Part shown: positions 33,627 through 41,826 of the stretch, piece after piece
How the letters are laid out: each line of letters starts with the position of its first letter
Position numbering within the stretch: position 1 is the stretch's first letter
The notes under the pieces: generated by a model
Told to the model about the DNA's origin: nothing
Databases searched by the model: none
Seen by the model: the letters and a program-made list of their open reading frames with translations, nothing else
Program-made: the position numbers and the translations under genes
NCBI RefSeq assembly: GCF_001425705.1
Contig: NZ_LMDC01000012.1
Coordinates: 601,294 to 665,293 of the forward strand
Origin: Pelomonas sp. Root1217
GTDB lineage: Bacteria > Pseudomonadota > Gammaproteobacteria > Burkholderiales > Burkholderiaceae_C
Direction of reading: 5' to 3'
DNA: 64,000 nucleotides

Positions 33627-34502
33627 ATGAAGACCATGCTGCGCGGCCTGCTGGCCGCCATCGGCCTGTGCGCCGGCCTGGCCCACGCGGCCGACACGCC
33701 GCCGGAGAACCCGGCCTGGACCGAGGCCAAGGCCGTTGCCAAGGCCGGTCCGGCGGACATCGCCATCGCCGGCCAGGCCACGCTGCACCTGCCGGCCGAC
33801 CGCGTCTTCATTCCCCAGCCGCAGGCTGGCAAGCTGCTGACGGCCATGGGCAATCCCGGCCAGCACACCGAGCTGGCCGGCCTTGTCTTTCCCAAGGGCG
33901 AGGGCGAATGGTTCGCCACGCTGCGCTACATCGCCTCCGGCTACGTGAATGACGGCGACGCCAAGGAGTGGAAGGCCGACGAGCTGCTGTCCAGCTACAA
34001 GGAAGGCACCGAAGCCAGCAACGAGGAGCGCAAGAAGATGGGCGTGACGCCCCTCGAAATCATCGGCTGGGCCGAGCCACCCGCCTACGAAGCCACCCAG
34101 CACCGCCTCGTCTGGGCCATGAGCTCCAAGGAAAAGGGCGCGCCGGCCGATGCGGCCTTGGGCGTCAACTACAACACCTATGCCCTGGGCCGCGAGGGCT
34201 ATCTGAGCCTGAACTTCATCACCGGCCTGAAGGACCTGCCGGCGCAGAAGCCTGATGCCAAGGCCCTGCTCGGCGCGCTGGAGTTCGACAAGGGCAAGCG
34301 CTACGAGGATTTCGACTCATCGACCGACCACGTCGCCGAGTACGGCTTGGCGGCGCTGGTCGTGGGCGTCGGCGCCAAGAAACTCGGCCTGCTGGCTGTG
34401 GCCTTCGCCTTCATCGCCAAGTTCGCCAAGATCATCTTCATCGCGGTCGTCGCCTTCGGCGCGGCCATCACCAAGTTCTTCAAGCGCAAGCCGACTGTAT
34501 GA
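33627..34502 (+). CDS. DUF2167 membrane protein
   Basis: The 291-residue protein has a cleavable signal (LCAGLAHAADTPP), a beta-rich periplasmic part with FATLRYIASGYVNDGDAKEW and LEIIGWAEPPAYEATQHRLVWAMSS, and two C-terminal hydrophobic helices (about residues 240-280) ending in KFFKRKPTV. This is the DUF2167 family, of unknown function. It precedes a site-2 protease gene in the same direction, a neighbourhood I recall for this family. Repeat copy B starts at its stop codon and separates the two genes. Confidence 0.9.
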   Translation: MKTMLRGLLAAIGLCAGLAHAADTPPENPAWTEAKAVAKAGPADIAIAGQATLHLPADRVFIPQPQAGKLLTAMGNPGQHTELAGLVFPKGEGEWFATLRYIASGYVNDGDAKEWKADELLSSYKEGTEASNEERKKMGVTPLEIIGWAEPPAYEATQHRLVWAMSSKEKGAPADAALGVNYNTYALGREGYLSLNFITGLKDLPAQKPDAKALLGALEFDKGKRYEDFDSSTDHVAEYGLAALVVGVGAKKLGLLAVAFAFIAKFAKIIFIAVVAFGAAITKFFKRKPTV

Positions 34503-34717
34503 GCCCCTCGCCCAACCTCGCGTCGCTGAACGCGAGCGAGTCTGGTCGGTCTTGCAGACCGCGCAGCCGGCAGAGCGGCTGCTCTTCGGCAGGCACGCCA
34601 AGTCCACAGGACTTGCCGTGTCCGACCTCAGCCCCCGGGGGGACGGCGATGCTTGCGGCATTGAGCCGCAAGCACATCGCCCACGGGCCGGCTTGGGAGC
34701 GGCCCAGCGCTCGGCCC
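34501..34717 (-). repeat. Stem-loop-rich intergenic repeat, copy B
   Basis: This 217-base element is copy A in opposite orientation, with most positions identical. The TCAAT-loop hairpin is perfect here (GCTTGCGGC/GCCGCAAGC; 34649-34671), as are the GGGCCG/CGGCCC, CAAGTCC/GGACTTG and GCAGCCG/CGGCTGC stems. The end reading GCCCCTCGCCCA on the plus strand starts directly after the TGA of the DUF2167 gene. It fills the space up to 18 bases before the site-2 protease start, inside what looks like an operon. Confidence 0.85.
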
Positions 34718-34734
34718 ACGTCGAGAGCTGTCAC

Positions 34735-35454
34735 ATGATCAAGCTGCTGCTTCTGCTGTTCACGGGCGCCAAGTTCGGCAAGCTGCTCGTTACCGGCGGC
34801 AGCATGCTGGTGTCGCTGGTTGTCTACGCGTGGATCTATGGCTGGCGCTACGCAGCCGGCTTCATCGCACTGCTGTTCGTCCACGAGATGGGCCACTTCA
34901 TCGCCGCGCGCTACAAGGGCCTGAACGTCGGCGCGCCGACCTTCATCCCCTTCGTCGGCGCCTGGGTCGAATTGAAGGACATGCCGCACGACGCGCAGAC
35001 CGAGGCCTTCGTCGGCTTGGCCGGGCCACTGCTCGGCACCGTTGGCGCCACGGTCACCTACCTGATGGCGCGCAGCTGGGACGCTGACTGGCTGCTGGCG
35101 GTGTCCTACAGCGGCTTCTTCCTGAACCTGTTCAACCTGATCCCGATCTCGCCCTTCGATGGCGGCCGCATCACGGCCGTGCTGTCGCCGCGCATCTGGC
35201 TGCTGGGCGCGCCCATGCTGGTGGCGCTGTTCTTCTGGCGGCCCAGCCCCATGCTGATCCTGATGGCGCTGCTCGCCTGGCCGCAGCTCATCAAGGCCTG
35301 GCGGCATCGCAGCGACAGCGCCGAGGCGCAGACCTACTACGCCGTGCCGGCCGCCGTGAAGTGGGAGTACGCGACCTACTATCTCGTGCTGGCCGCCTAT
35401 CTTGCCGTCATGTGTCACGACGTGCATGAAATGCTCGCCGTCATGCGGGGCTGA
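34735..35454 (+). CDS. Site-2 protease family zinc metalloprotease
   Basis: The 239-residue membrane protein has the catalytic motif HEMGH at about residues 50-54 within a transmembrane helix (LLFVHEMGHFIAARYKGL) and the second motif FNLIPISPFDGGR (NxxPxxPxDG type) near residue 140. It belongs to intramembrane site-2 proteases that cut membrane-embedded regulators. It has at least five hydrophobic segments. Unlike RseP it has no PDZ domain. The DUF2167 protein upstream is the likely functional partner. Confidence 0.9.
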   Translation: MIKLLLLLFTGAKFGKLLVTGGSMLVSLVVYAWIYGWRYAAGFIALLFVHEMGHFIAARYKGLNVGAPTFIPFVGAWVELKDMPHDAQTEAFVGLAGPLLGTVGATVTYLMARSWDADWLLAVSYSGFFLNLFNLIPISPFDGGRITAVLSPRIWLLGAPMLVALFFWRPSPMLILMALLAWPQLIKAWRHRSDSAEAQTYYAVPAAVKWEYATYYLVLAAYLAVMCHDVHEMLAVMRG

Positions 35455-35515
35455 CACGAGCAAGCAGGCCCCAGGGCGCACTACGATCCAGCAGCACCCC
35501 GTGCCTGGAGTTCCC

Positions 35516-36313
35516 ATGACTCGCACCTGCCTGCTGCTGGCCTTGTGCCTGTCCGCCCTGCTGGCGTCGCCGGCCAGCGCGGAACGGCAGCTGCGCGCCT
35601 GTGCGCATCCGGCCGCCCAGCCGATGAGCTGGGAGCAGCAGGGCCGGCTGCACGGCGTCTGCGTCGAAGTCGCGCGTCGTGCCTTTGCGGCCGCCGGCTG
35701 GACGCTAGCCGTCGAATCGGTCGGGCCCTGGTCGCGCTGCCAGGCCCTGGTCGAGCGTGGCGAGGTGGACGTCATGGTCTGTGCCTTCGATACCCCGAAG
35801 CGGCGCGAGTACGCCGTGGTCGTGGAGCCGGCGCTGGCGCGCAACGAGGGTGCAATCTTCGTGCGGCGCGACAACCCGCTGCGCTTCGAGGGCTGGACCG
35901 ATCTCGCCGGCCTTCGCATCGGCGTGGGGTTGGGCGTCAGCCTGGGAACGGAGGTGGACCAGCAACTCGCCCGCCACGCCCAGGTGGACAACGCGCTCAG
36001 CGAGGAGCTGAACCTGCGCAAGTTGCTGCTGGGTCGGCTGGATGCGGTTGCCACGGCGCGCGAGTCGGGCGAGCAACTGCTGCGCGCCGTGGGCTGCGAA
36101 CAGGAGGTGCGCGTCCTGCCGCGCGGCCTCGGCGCCGCCGGGCTGTACCTGCAGATATCGCGGCAGTCGCCTGGCGTGACGGCCGCTGCGCAGGTGCGGG
36201 ACTATCTGCTGCAGCCCGGCTATGCGGCCCAACTGCAGCTGCTGCACCGCCAGCAGGCCGAGCTCTACCGTCAGCAGAACCCGCCGCGCGAGGCGGGGCG
36301 CTGCCGGCGTTGA
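35516..36313 (+). CDS. Periplasmic solute-binding protein, SBP_bac_3 fold
   Basis: The ATG at 35516 gives 265 residues with a clear signal peptide (LLALCLSALLASPASA). The mature protein has RACAHPAAQPMSWEQQGRLHGVCVEVARRAFAAAGW, DVMVCAFDTPKRREYAVVVEPAL and LAGLRIGVGLGVSLGTEV, the lobe pattern of family 3 binding proteins. Three or more cysteines suggest disulfides. No transporter genes adjoin it. It differs clearly from the similar-fold protein at 8977. Confidence 0.85.
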   Translation: MTRTCLLLALCLSALLASPASAERQLRACAHPAAQPMSWEQQGRLHGVCVEVARRAFAAAGWTLAVESVGPWSRCQALVERGEVDVMVCAFDTPKRREYAVVVEPALARNEGAIFVRRDNPLRFEGWTDLAGLRIGVGLGVSLGTEVDQQLARHAQVDNALSEELNLRKLLLGRLDAVATARESGEQLLRAVGCEQEVRVLPRGLGAAGLYLQISRQSPGVTAAAQVRDYLLQPGYAAQLQLLHRQQAELYRQQNPPREAGRCRR

Positions 36314-36402
36314 AGGCAGCGGCAAGCAAGGCTTCACCAGTGAAGTGCGGTGGCCACGCGCCGCCGGCCTAGACTGCCCCTGCACCATGCGCCTGGACGA
36401 TA

Positions 36403-37314
36403 TTGACCCCGACACCCGCTCCGGCTGCCGCTGACCACCGCCGCTGGCTGGGCCTGCTGCTGGCGGTGCTCGGTGCCATCGGCTTCTCGGGCAAGGCCAT
36501 CATCGTCAAGCTGGCCTATCGCCATGGCGTGGATGCCATCACGCTGCTGATGTGGCGCATGCTGCTGGCGCTGCCGTTCTTCCTCGCGATGGCCTGGTGG
36601 GCCGGGCGCGGCGAGCCGGCGCTGACGCGTCGCGACTGGCGCGACATCGGCGTGCTGGGCTTCACCGGCTACTACCTGGCAAGCTACCTCGACTTCGCCG
36701 GCCTGGCCTACATCACGGCCAGCCTGGAGCGGCTGATTCTTTACCTGAACCCGACGCTGGTGCTGCTGCTCTCGGTGGTCTTCTTCCACCACAAGCTGCG
36801 GGCGCGGCAGGTGCTGGCGATGGCGGTCAGCTATGCCGGCGTGGTGGCCGTGTTCGCGCACGAGCTGAGCTTCGAAGGCAGGAACACGGCCCTTGGCGCC
36901 GCCTTGGTGTTTGGCAGTGCCATCAGCTATGCGGTTTATCTGGCGCTGAGCGGCAAGGTCGTGCAGCGCCTAGGCTCGCTGCGGCTGGCTGGCCTAGCCA
37001 GCACGGTGGCCTGCGCGCTGTGCATCACGCAGTTCGCGTTGCTCAAACCGCTGTCGGCGGCGGCCGTCCCCGAGCCGGTGCTGTGGCTGTCGCTGCTGAA
37101 CGCCACGGCCTGCACGGTGGCGCCGGTGCTGATGGTGATGATGGCCATCGCGCGCATCGGCGCGCCGCTGTCGTCGCAGGTCGGCATGGTGGGCCCGATG
37201 AGTACGCTGATCATGGGCGTGGTCATACTCGGCGAGCCGATGAACGCCTGGATCGTCGTCGGCACGGTGCTCGTGCTGGGTGGTGTCTTTCTCGTCAGCG
37301 CAAGGAAAAGTTAG
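36403..37314 (+). CDS. EamA-family (DMT) transporter
   Basis: The 303-residue protein has ten hydrophobic helices in two repeats, starting LLLAVLGAIGFSGKAIIVKLAYRHG and with ITASLERLILYLNPTLVLLLSVVFF in the first repeat and VGPMSTLIMGVVILGEPMNAWIVVG in the second. The only start in frame near the N-terminus is the TTG at 36403. An ATG at 36387 is in another frame and stops after 15 codons. Either TTG is used or the original ATG start has been lost by a small indel. The substrate is unknown. Its stop overlaps the end of the convergent TRAP gene by 4 bases. Confidence 0.85.
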   Translation: MTPTPAPAAADHRRWLGLLLAVLGAIGFSGKAIIVKLAYRHGVDAITLLMWRMLLALPFFLAMAWWAGRGEPALTRRDWRDIGVLGFTGYYLASYLDFAGLAYITASLERLILYLNPTLVLLLSVVFFHHKLRARQVLAMAVSYAGVVAVFAHELSFEGRNTALGAALVFGSAISYAVYLALSGKVVQRLGSLRLAGLASTVACALCITQFALLKPLSAAAVPEPVLWLSLLNATACTVAPVLMVMMAIARIGAPLSSQVGMVGPMSTLIMGVVILGEPMNAWIVVGTVLVLGGVFLVSARKS

Positions 37315-39182
37315 CGGCCATACAGATAACCAGGCAACCAAAGCGTCATCTCCGGCCACACGTACATGAACACCATGCACAGGATGACGATGAGCATGTA
37401 GGGCATCATGCCCGCGAAGATCTGGTTCAGCGTCACATGCGGCGGGCACACGCCCTTCAGGTAGAAGGCCGACATGGCCACCGGTGGGCTCAGGAAGGCG
37501 GCCTGCAGGTTCACGAACACCAGTACGCCCCACAGCATCGGGTCGATCTGGAAGTGCGCCAACAGCGGCAGGAAGATGGGCACGAAGATGACGATGATCT
37601 CGGTCCACTCCAGCGGCCAGCCCAGCACGAAGATGATGGCCTGTGACAGCAGCATGAACTGCAGCGGCGTCAGGTCCATGGACAACACCCAGCGCTCCAC
37701 CAGCGCCTGCCCGCCCAGCAGCGCGAACACGGCCGAGAACAACGCCGAGCCTACAAACAGCCAGCACACCATGGCGGTGGTCTTGGCGGTCAGAAACACC
37801 GCCTCGCGGGTCTTCTTGAAGGTCAGCGCGCCAGCCTGCCAGGCCATCAGGAAGGCGCCCGCCGCACCCACTGCAGCCGATTCGGTGGCGGTGGTGATGC
37901 CGAACAGGATGACGCCCAGCACCACCAGCGTCAGGATGCCCAGCGGCATCACCGACGACACCAGCATGGTGAGGATCTCGTACTGCTCGGCGTCGAAGCG
38001 CCAGTAGTACCAGGCCAGCAGCAGGGCCGTCAGCACGCAGACGATGGCGAAGCCCGTGTAGAAGTTCTTCGGTACGGCCTCGGGTCGGGGTGCTTCGCTG
38101 ACTGCGCCACCCATGCGCTGCAGCGGCTCGTCGGCGGTGGGCTTGGCTGCGCCCGGTTCGGCCAGGGCACCGGGCGGTTCCTGCAACCCGCCGCTGGCCC
38201 CTGGCGGTTCGGCCAGGCCGCCCGATGGGCTCGGCGGCTCCTGCAGCCCGCCGGCTGCGGCCGGCGCATCCAGCTTCTGCACCGCCGCGGGCGCATTGAC
38301 CTCGGTCTTTTGCGTGTAGATGGTGACGTACCACCAGGTCGTGCCCAGGCAGACCAGGGCCAGCCACACGGGTATCAGGGCGCGAAGCAGGCAGGCCAGC
38401 AGCCGGCCCCAGCCCATGGGTGCGCCTGAAGGAGACAGCACCGCCTTCAGCAGTGCCCACAGCATGCGCGGCGAGTAGCGCTCTGCAAGCGCCGCGACGG
38501 CCGGCGAGATCGGCGCACGCTGCTGCTCCGGCGGCAACTGCGGCGCGACCTTCGGGTTGATCATGCACCAACCGATCACGTAGACCAGGTACAGGAAGGC
38601 CAGGAAGAAGCCCGGGAACATCGCCGCCGCGTAGAGCTTGACGACCGACTGCCCGGCCACGGCTGCGTAGACGATGATCATCACGGACGGCGGGATCAGG
38701 ATGCCCAGCGTGCCGCCGGCCGTGATGACGCCCGCGGCCAGGCGCGTGTCGTAACCGGCCTTCAGCATGGGCCGCATTGCGATGACGCCCATCAGCACGA
38801 CGACGGCGCCGACCAGGCCGCTGGCGATGCCCCAGAAGGTGCAGATGACCAGCGTCGTGACGGCCAGCGAACCGGGCAGGCGACGGAAGGCCAGTTGCAC
38901 GCTGTGGAACATCTTGTCCACCAGCGCACCGCGTTCCATCACATAGCCCATCAGCACAAAGAGCGGTATCGACAGTAGCGTGTCGTTGTTCATCGCGCCG
39001 TAGGCGCGCTGCACCATCAGGTCGAAGATGCGGTTGTCCAGCCAGGGCTGGCCGGGGTCATAGAAGGCGACGAAGCCGAACAACATGCCCAGCCCCATCA
39101 GCGTGAACGCCGTCGGGAAACCCAGCAGGATGACGACCACGATGAGGCTCAGCATGGTCAGGCCGAGAGCGGCGTTACTCAT
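37311..39182 (-). CDS. dctM: TRAP transporter large permease subunit (DctM)
   Basis: The 623-residue subunit starts at the ATG at 39182, within ATGAGTAA that overlaps the small-subunit stop. It has the DctM pattern: LIVVVILLGFPTAFTLMGLGM, the periplasmic-facing GTLGILIPPSVMIIVYA, and a C-terminal part with FLSPPVAMSAFYLKGV. Between residues about 235 and 420 an extra stretch adds two hydrophobic segments and a low-complexity linker with GGLQEPP/GGLAEPP units. It makes the protein about 190 residues longer than plain DctM proteins. It works with the small subunit and the binding protein upstream. Confidence 0.94.
   Translation of the reverse strand: MSNAALGLTMLSLIVVVILLGFPTAFTLMGLGMLFGFVAFYDPGQPWLDNRIFDLMVQRAYGAMNNDTLLSIPLFVLMGYVMERGALVDKMFHSVQLAFRRLPGSLAVTTLVICTFWGIASGLVGAVVVLMGVIAMRPMLKAGYDTRLAAGVITAGGTLGILIPPSVMIIVYAAVAGQSVVKLYAAAMFPGFFLAFLYLVYVIGWCMINPKVAPQLPPEQQRAPISPAVAALAERYSPRMLWALLKAVLSPSGAPMGWGRLLACLLRALIPVWLALVCLGTTWWYVTIYTQKTEVNAPAAVQKLDAPAAAGGLQEPPSPSGGLAEPPGASGGLQEPPGALAEPGAAKPTADEPLQRMGGAVSEAPRPEAVPKNFYTGFAIVCVLTALLLAWYYWRFDAEQYEILTMLVSSVMPLGILTLVVLGVILFGITTATESAAVGAAGAFLMAWQAGALTFKKTREAVFLTAKTTAMVCWLFVGSALFSAVFALLGGQALVERWVLSMDLTPLQFMLLSQAIIFVLGWPLEWTEIIVIFVPIFLPLLAHFQIDPMLWGVLVFVNLQAAFLSPPVAMSAFYLKGVCPPHVTLNQIFAGMMPYMLIVILCMVFMYVWPEMTLWLPGYLYGR
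38155..38252 (-). repeat. Coding tandem repeat in dctM (GGLxEPP units)
   Basis: Within dctM the encoded peptide repeats as GGLQEPPSPS, GGLAEPPGAS, GGLQEPPGA and LAEPG. The units are matched at DNA level by blocks such as GGCGGCTCCTGCA and GGCGGTTCGGCCAGG. The repeat lies in a hydrophilic loop between two hydrophobic segments. Confidence 0.8.
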
Positions 39183-39840
39183 GCGAGGTGTCTCCGGTAG
39201 CGCGCTGGCGCGCGATGTCGTCGATGTTCTTGGCGCGGTCGATGGCCTCGCGGGCCGCGTCGGCATCCACATGCGTGCTGGCCGCCAGCTGCTGCTCGAC
39301 GACGTCGATCTCCTCGGCATCCTTGAGCCGCGGCGTCCACTCACCCGTGCGGATGCACACGATGCAGCGCAGGATCTCCGACAGGCCCTGCATCATGACC
39401 ATCGCGCCGGCGATGGGGATGATGGCCTTGAAGGGGTAGACCGGCAGCGGCGTGGCGTTGAACGTCGTCTCGCGGATGGCCAGCGAGTCGCCGAAATAAG
39501 TCCAGCCGCTCCAGGTCAGCGCGCCGATGCCGGGCAGGAAGAAGACGACATAGAGCACCAGGTCCAGCCAGGCCTGCGTGCGCGGCTGCAAGCGGCCATA
39601 GATGAAATCGCCACGCACATGGCCGTCATGCGCCAGCGCGTAGGCGCCACCCATCATGAACAGCGTGCCGTAGAGCATGTTGCTGGCGTCGAAGATCCAG
39701 GCCGTCGGCATGTTCAGTGCGTAGCGCTTGAACACCTCGGCCACCACCAGCAGCATCAGCACAACGATCAGCCAAGCAAAGGCCTTGCCGACCCAGGTGC
39801 TGATGCTGTCGGCCGTGTGAAGAACTCTTTGTACCGTCAT
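39175..39840 (-). CDS. dctQ: TRAP transporter small permease subunit (DctQ)
   Basis: The 221-residue subunit has four hydrophobic helices (about residues 15-38, 50-75, 90-115 and 135-155). It shows the DctQ motifs FAWLIVVLMLLVVAEVFKRYALN, NMLYGTLFMMGGAYALAHDGHVRGDFIY and WLDLVLYVVFFLPG. A hydrophilic C-terminal tail of about 60 residues is unusually long. It lies between the binding-protein gene and dctM, overlapping the latter by 8 bases. Confidence 0.92.
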   Translation of the reverse strand: MTVQRVLHTADSISTWVGKAFAWLIVVLMLLVVAEVFKRYALNMPTAWIFDASNMLYGTLFMMGGAYALAHDGHVRGDFIYGRLQPRTQAWLDLVLYVVFFLPGIGALTWSGWTYFGDSLAIRETTFNATPLPVYPFKAIIPIAGAMVMMQGLSEILRCIVCIRTGEWTPRLKDAEEIDVVEQQLAASTHVDADAAREAIDRAKNIDDIARQRATGDTSHE

Positions 39841-39880
39841 CGACCAGCCCCCATGTGTTGACCAAGCAGCACCCGCGGAA

Positions 39881-39949
39881 CCGGCTTTGCCGGGCCGCTG
39901 GGTGCGCCCCCTTGAGGGGGAGCGCCGAAGGCGCTACGGGGGTGGGCTA
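39881..39949 (-). repeat. Second family of stop-codon-linked hairpin element
   Basis: On the minus strand the sequence starts TAGCCCACCCCCG, where TAG is the stop codon of the binding-protein gene. Three hairpins follow: AGCGCC/GGCGCT around TTC (39921-39935), CCCCC/GGGGG around TCAA (39907-39920) and CCGGC/GCCGG around AAA (39881-39893). It fills most of the 106-base gap before dctQ. The sequence is unrelated to copies A-C. I recall similar GCGCCTTCGGCGC / CCCCCTCAAGGGGG elements in Comamonadaceae-type genomes, unchecked. Confidence 0.7.
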
Positions 39950-41056
39950 TTTCCGGGCGAAGTAGTGGTTCCAGGCCATCTTGAAGTCGACCAGGTAGTC
40001 GTTCTGCCACTGCCCGGCGCGCTGGGCGAAGGCGCGCTGGCTGTCCAGCACCTTCTTGAACAATGGGTTCTCGGCCGATTTCTTGGCGATCACCTTGTCC
40101 CAGCTGTCCAGCTGGTTGCGCAGGATGGCGTCGGGTGTCTTGTAGAAGGCCACGCCCGCCTTCTTCATCTCGGCGTAGTCTTTGGAATTGCGGTCGATGG
40201 CCTTCCAGCTCATGTCAGCGCTGGACGCCTGCACTGCGTAGTCGATGATCTTCTTCAGCTCGCCCGGCAGCGCGTTGTACTTGGCCTTGTTGAACAGGAT
40301 CTCGAACTGCTCGGTGCTCTGGTGAAAGCTCTGCAGCATGCAGTTCTTGGCCACGTCGGGGAAGCCAAGGATGCGGTCGCTGGTGGCGTTGTTGAACTCG
40401 GCCGCATCGATGAGGCCGCGATCCAGCGCCGCGACGATCTCGCCGCCCGGCAGCGGGTTCACGGCCGCGCCCTGTTCGGTGTAGAGGTCTACTGCCAGGC
40501 CCACGGTGCGGAACTTGACGCCCTTCATCTGGTCCAGGTTGGCCACCGGCTTCTTGAACCAGCCATAGGGTTGTGTCGGCATCGGCCCGTACAGGAAGGA
40601 CACCACCTCCATGCTGATGGACTTGTAGATCTCTTCGAGCAGGTCCTCGCCGCCGCCGTAGTTGTGCCAGGACAGCAGCATGTTCGGGTCCATGCCGAAG
40701 CCCGGGCCGGAGCCCCACAGCGCCAGCGCCGAGTTCTTGCCGTAGTGGTAGGCCACCACGCCGTGGCCACCGTCCAGCGTGCCCTTGTTGACGGCCTCCA
40801 GCAGCTGGAAGGCCGGCACGACGGAGCCCGCGGGCAGCACCTCGATCTTCAGGCGGCCGCCGGCCATGTCGTTGACCTTCTTGGCGAAGTCCTGGGCGTA
40901 CTCGTGGAAGATGTCCTTGGCCGGCCAGGTCGACTGGAAGCGCAGGCTGGTCGTCTGCGCCGTCGAGATCATGGGCGCCGCGAGGGCGGCGCCCCCGGCC
41001 GTCGTGGCTGCTGCCGTCTTGATAAAGCGGCGGCGTGCGCTGGGTTTCTGGGTCAT
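39947..41056 (-). CDS. dctP: TRAP transporter substrate-binding protein (DctP family, TakP-like)
   Basis: The 369-residue protein starts with a Tat-type signal (ARRRFIKTAAATTAGGAALAAP). The mature part has LRFQSTWPAKDIFHEYAQDFAKKV, LPAGSVVPAFQLLEAVNKGTLDGGHGV and the ligand-site stretch GLAVDLYTEQGAAVNPLPGGEIVAALDRGLIDAAEFNN. HGVVAYHYGKNSALALWGSGPGFGM resembles the TakP branch that binds 2-oxo acids or lactate through a bound cation. Binding of a monocarboxylate is therefore likely but not proven. It heads the TRAP operon. Confidence 0.93.
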   Translation of the reverse strand: MTQKPSARRRFIKTAAATTAGGAALAAPMISTAQTTSLRFQSTWPAKDIFHEYAQDFAKKVNDMAGGRLKIEVLPAGSVVPAFQLLEAVNKGTLDGGHGVVAYHYGKNSALALWGSGPGFGMDPNMLLSWHNYGGGEDLLEEIYKSISMEVVSFLYGPMPTQPYGWFKKPVANLDQMKGVKFRTVGLAVDLYTEQGAAVNPLPGGEIVAALDRGLIDAAEFNNATSDRILGFPDVAKNCMLQSFHQSTEQFEILFNKAKYNALPGELKKIIDYAVQASSADMSWKAIDRNSKDYAEMKKAGVAFYKTPDAILRNQLDSWDKVIAKKSAENPLFKKVLDSQRAFAQRAGQWQNDYLVDFKMAWNHYFARK

Positions 41057-41269
41057 GGGCTGTCTCCGTTTTGGTGATGCGCCTCGTACAGAACCTGCGA
41101 CCAGGCGCTGGCCGCTGGGGCCGACTGTCTGGCTGGGTGCCGTCCAGGCGCAACTGGGTCAAACCCACGGGATGCCCAAGGCGCCCCGGTGCCGTTCAAA
41201 ATCGCTGAACATTGGCGACAACCCGAATGAACCGCTCCCCGGTCTGCCGGGAACACACTGCGAGCCCAT
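41057..41269. promoter_or_regulatory. Divergent intergenic region, TRAP operon / cytochrome b561 operon
   Basis: These 213 bases separate the starts of dctP (minus) and the cytochrome b gene (plus), so promoters for both operons must lie here. I see no box pair close to consensus and no strong palindrome. Confidence 0.4.
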
Positions 41270-41806
41270 ATGAGCCCTGCCACCCGCTACACCCCCATCG
41301 CCATCGCGCTGCACTGGCTGCTGGCGCTGGCCATCGTCGGCGCCTTCAGCGTGGGCCTGTACATGACCAGCCTGCCGTTCTCGCCGACGCGGCTCAAGCT
41401 CTACAACTGGCACAAATGGGCCGGCGTCACCATCCTGACGCTGTCCGCCTTGCGCCTGCTGTGGCGCCTCACCCATCGCCCGCCAGCCGACATCCCCATG
41501 CCGGCCTGGCAGCTGCGCGCCGCCCATGTGACGCACAACCTGCTCTATGTGCTGTTCTTCGCCGTGCCGCTGTCCGGCTGGGCCTACAGCTCGGCGGCGG
41601 GCTTTCCCATCGTCTGGTTCGGCGTGCTGCCGCTGCCCGACTTCGTGCCCAAGGACAAGGAACTCGCCGAGACGCTGAAGCTGGTGCACCACTTCGCTGC
41701 CTACGGCCTGGGCCTGCTCGTCGCCGGGCATGTCGGCGCCGCCGTCAAGCACCACTTCATCGACCGCGACAGTCTGCTGGGCCGCATGGGCCTGGGTCGC
41801 AACTGA
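41270..41806 (+). CDS. Cytochrome b561 family protein
   Basis: The 178-residue protein has four transmembrane helices and the conserved haem-binding histidines: ALHWLLALAIVGAF in helix 1, NWHKWAGVTILTLSALRLLWR in helix 2, HVTHNLLYVLFFAVPLSGWAYS in helix 3 and LVHHFAAYGLGLLVAGHVGAAVKHH in helix 4. It is a CybB-type diheme quinol oxidase, probably passing electrons to a periplasmic partner. Two YceI genes follow in the same direction, a common combination. Confidence 0.94.
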   Translation: MSPATRYTPIAIALHWLLALAIVGAFSVGLYMTSLPFSPTRLKLYNWHKWAGVTILTLSALRLLWRLTHRPPADIPMPAWQLRAAHVTHNLLYVLFFAVPLSGWAYSSAAGFPIVWFGVLPLPDFVPKDKELAETLKLVHHFAAYGLGLLVAGHVGAAVKHHFIDRDSLLGRMGLGRN

Positions 41807-41826
41807 ACCGCACCTGAAAGGACTTC

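Noticed and set aside
34480-36054. A minus-strand frame sharing a peptide (CLRLNAASIAVPPGAE) with a frame at 8803, as if a conserved protein
   Set aside because: The shared peptide is just translation of repeat copies A and B. Copy C keeps stems but not this reading frame, so the conserved feature is structure, not protein.
38155-38252. Short spaced repeats as a possible CRISPR or microsatellite locus
   Set aside because: The repeats are in frame within dctM and encode GGLxEPP units with no unique spacers.
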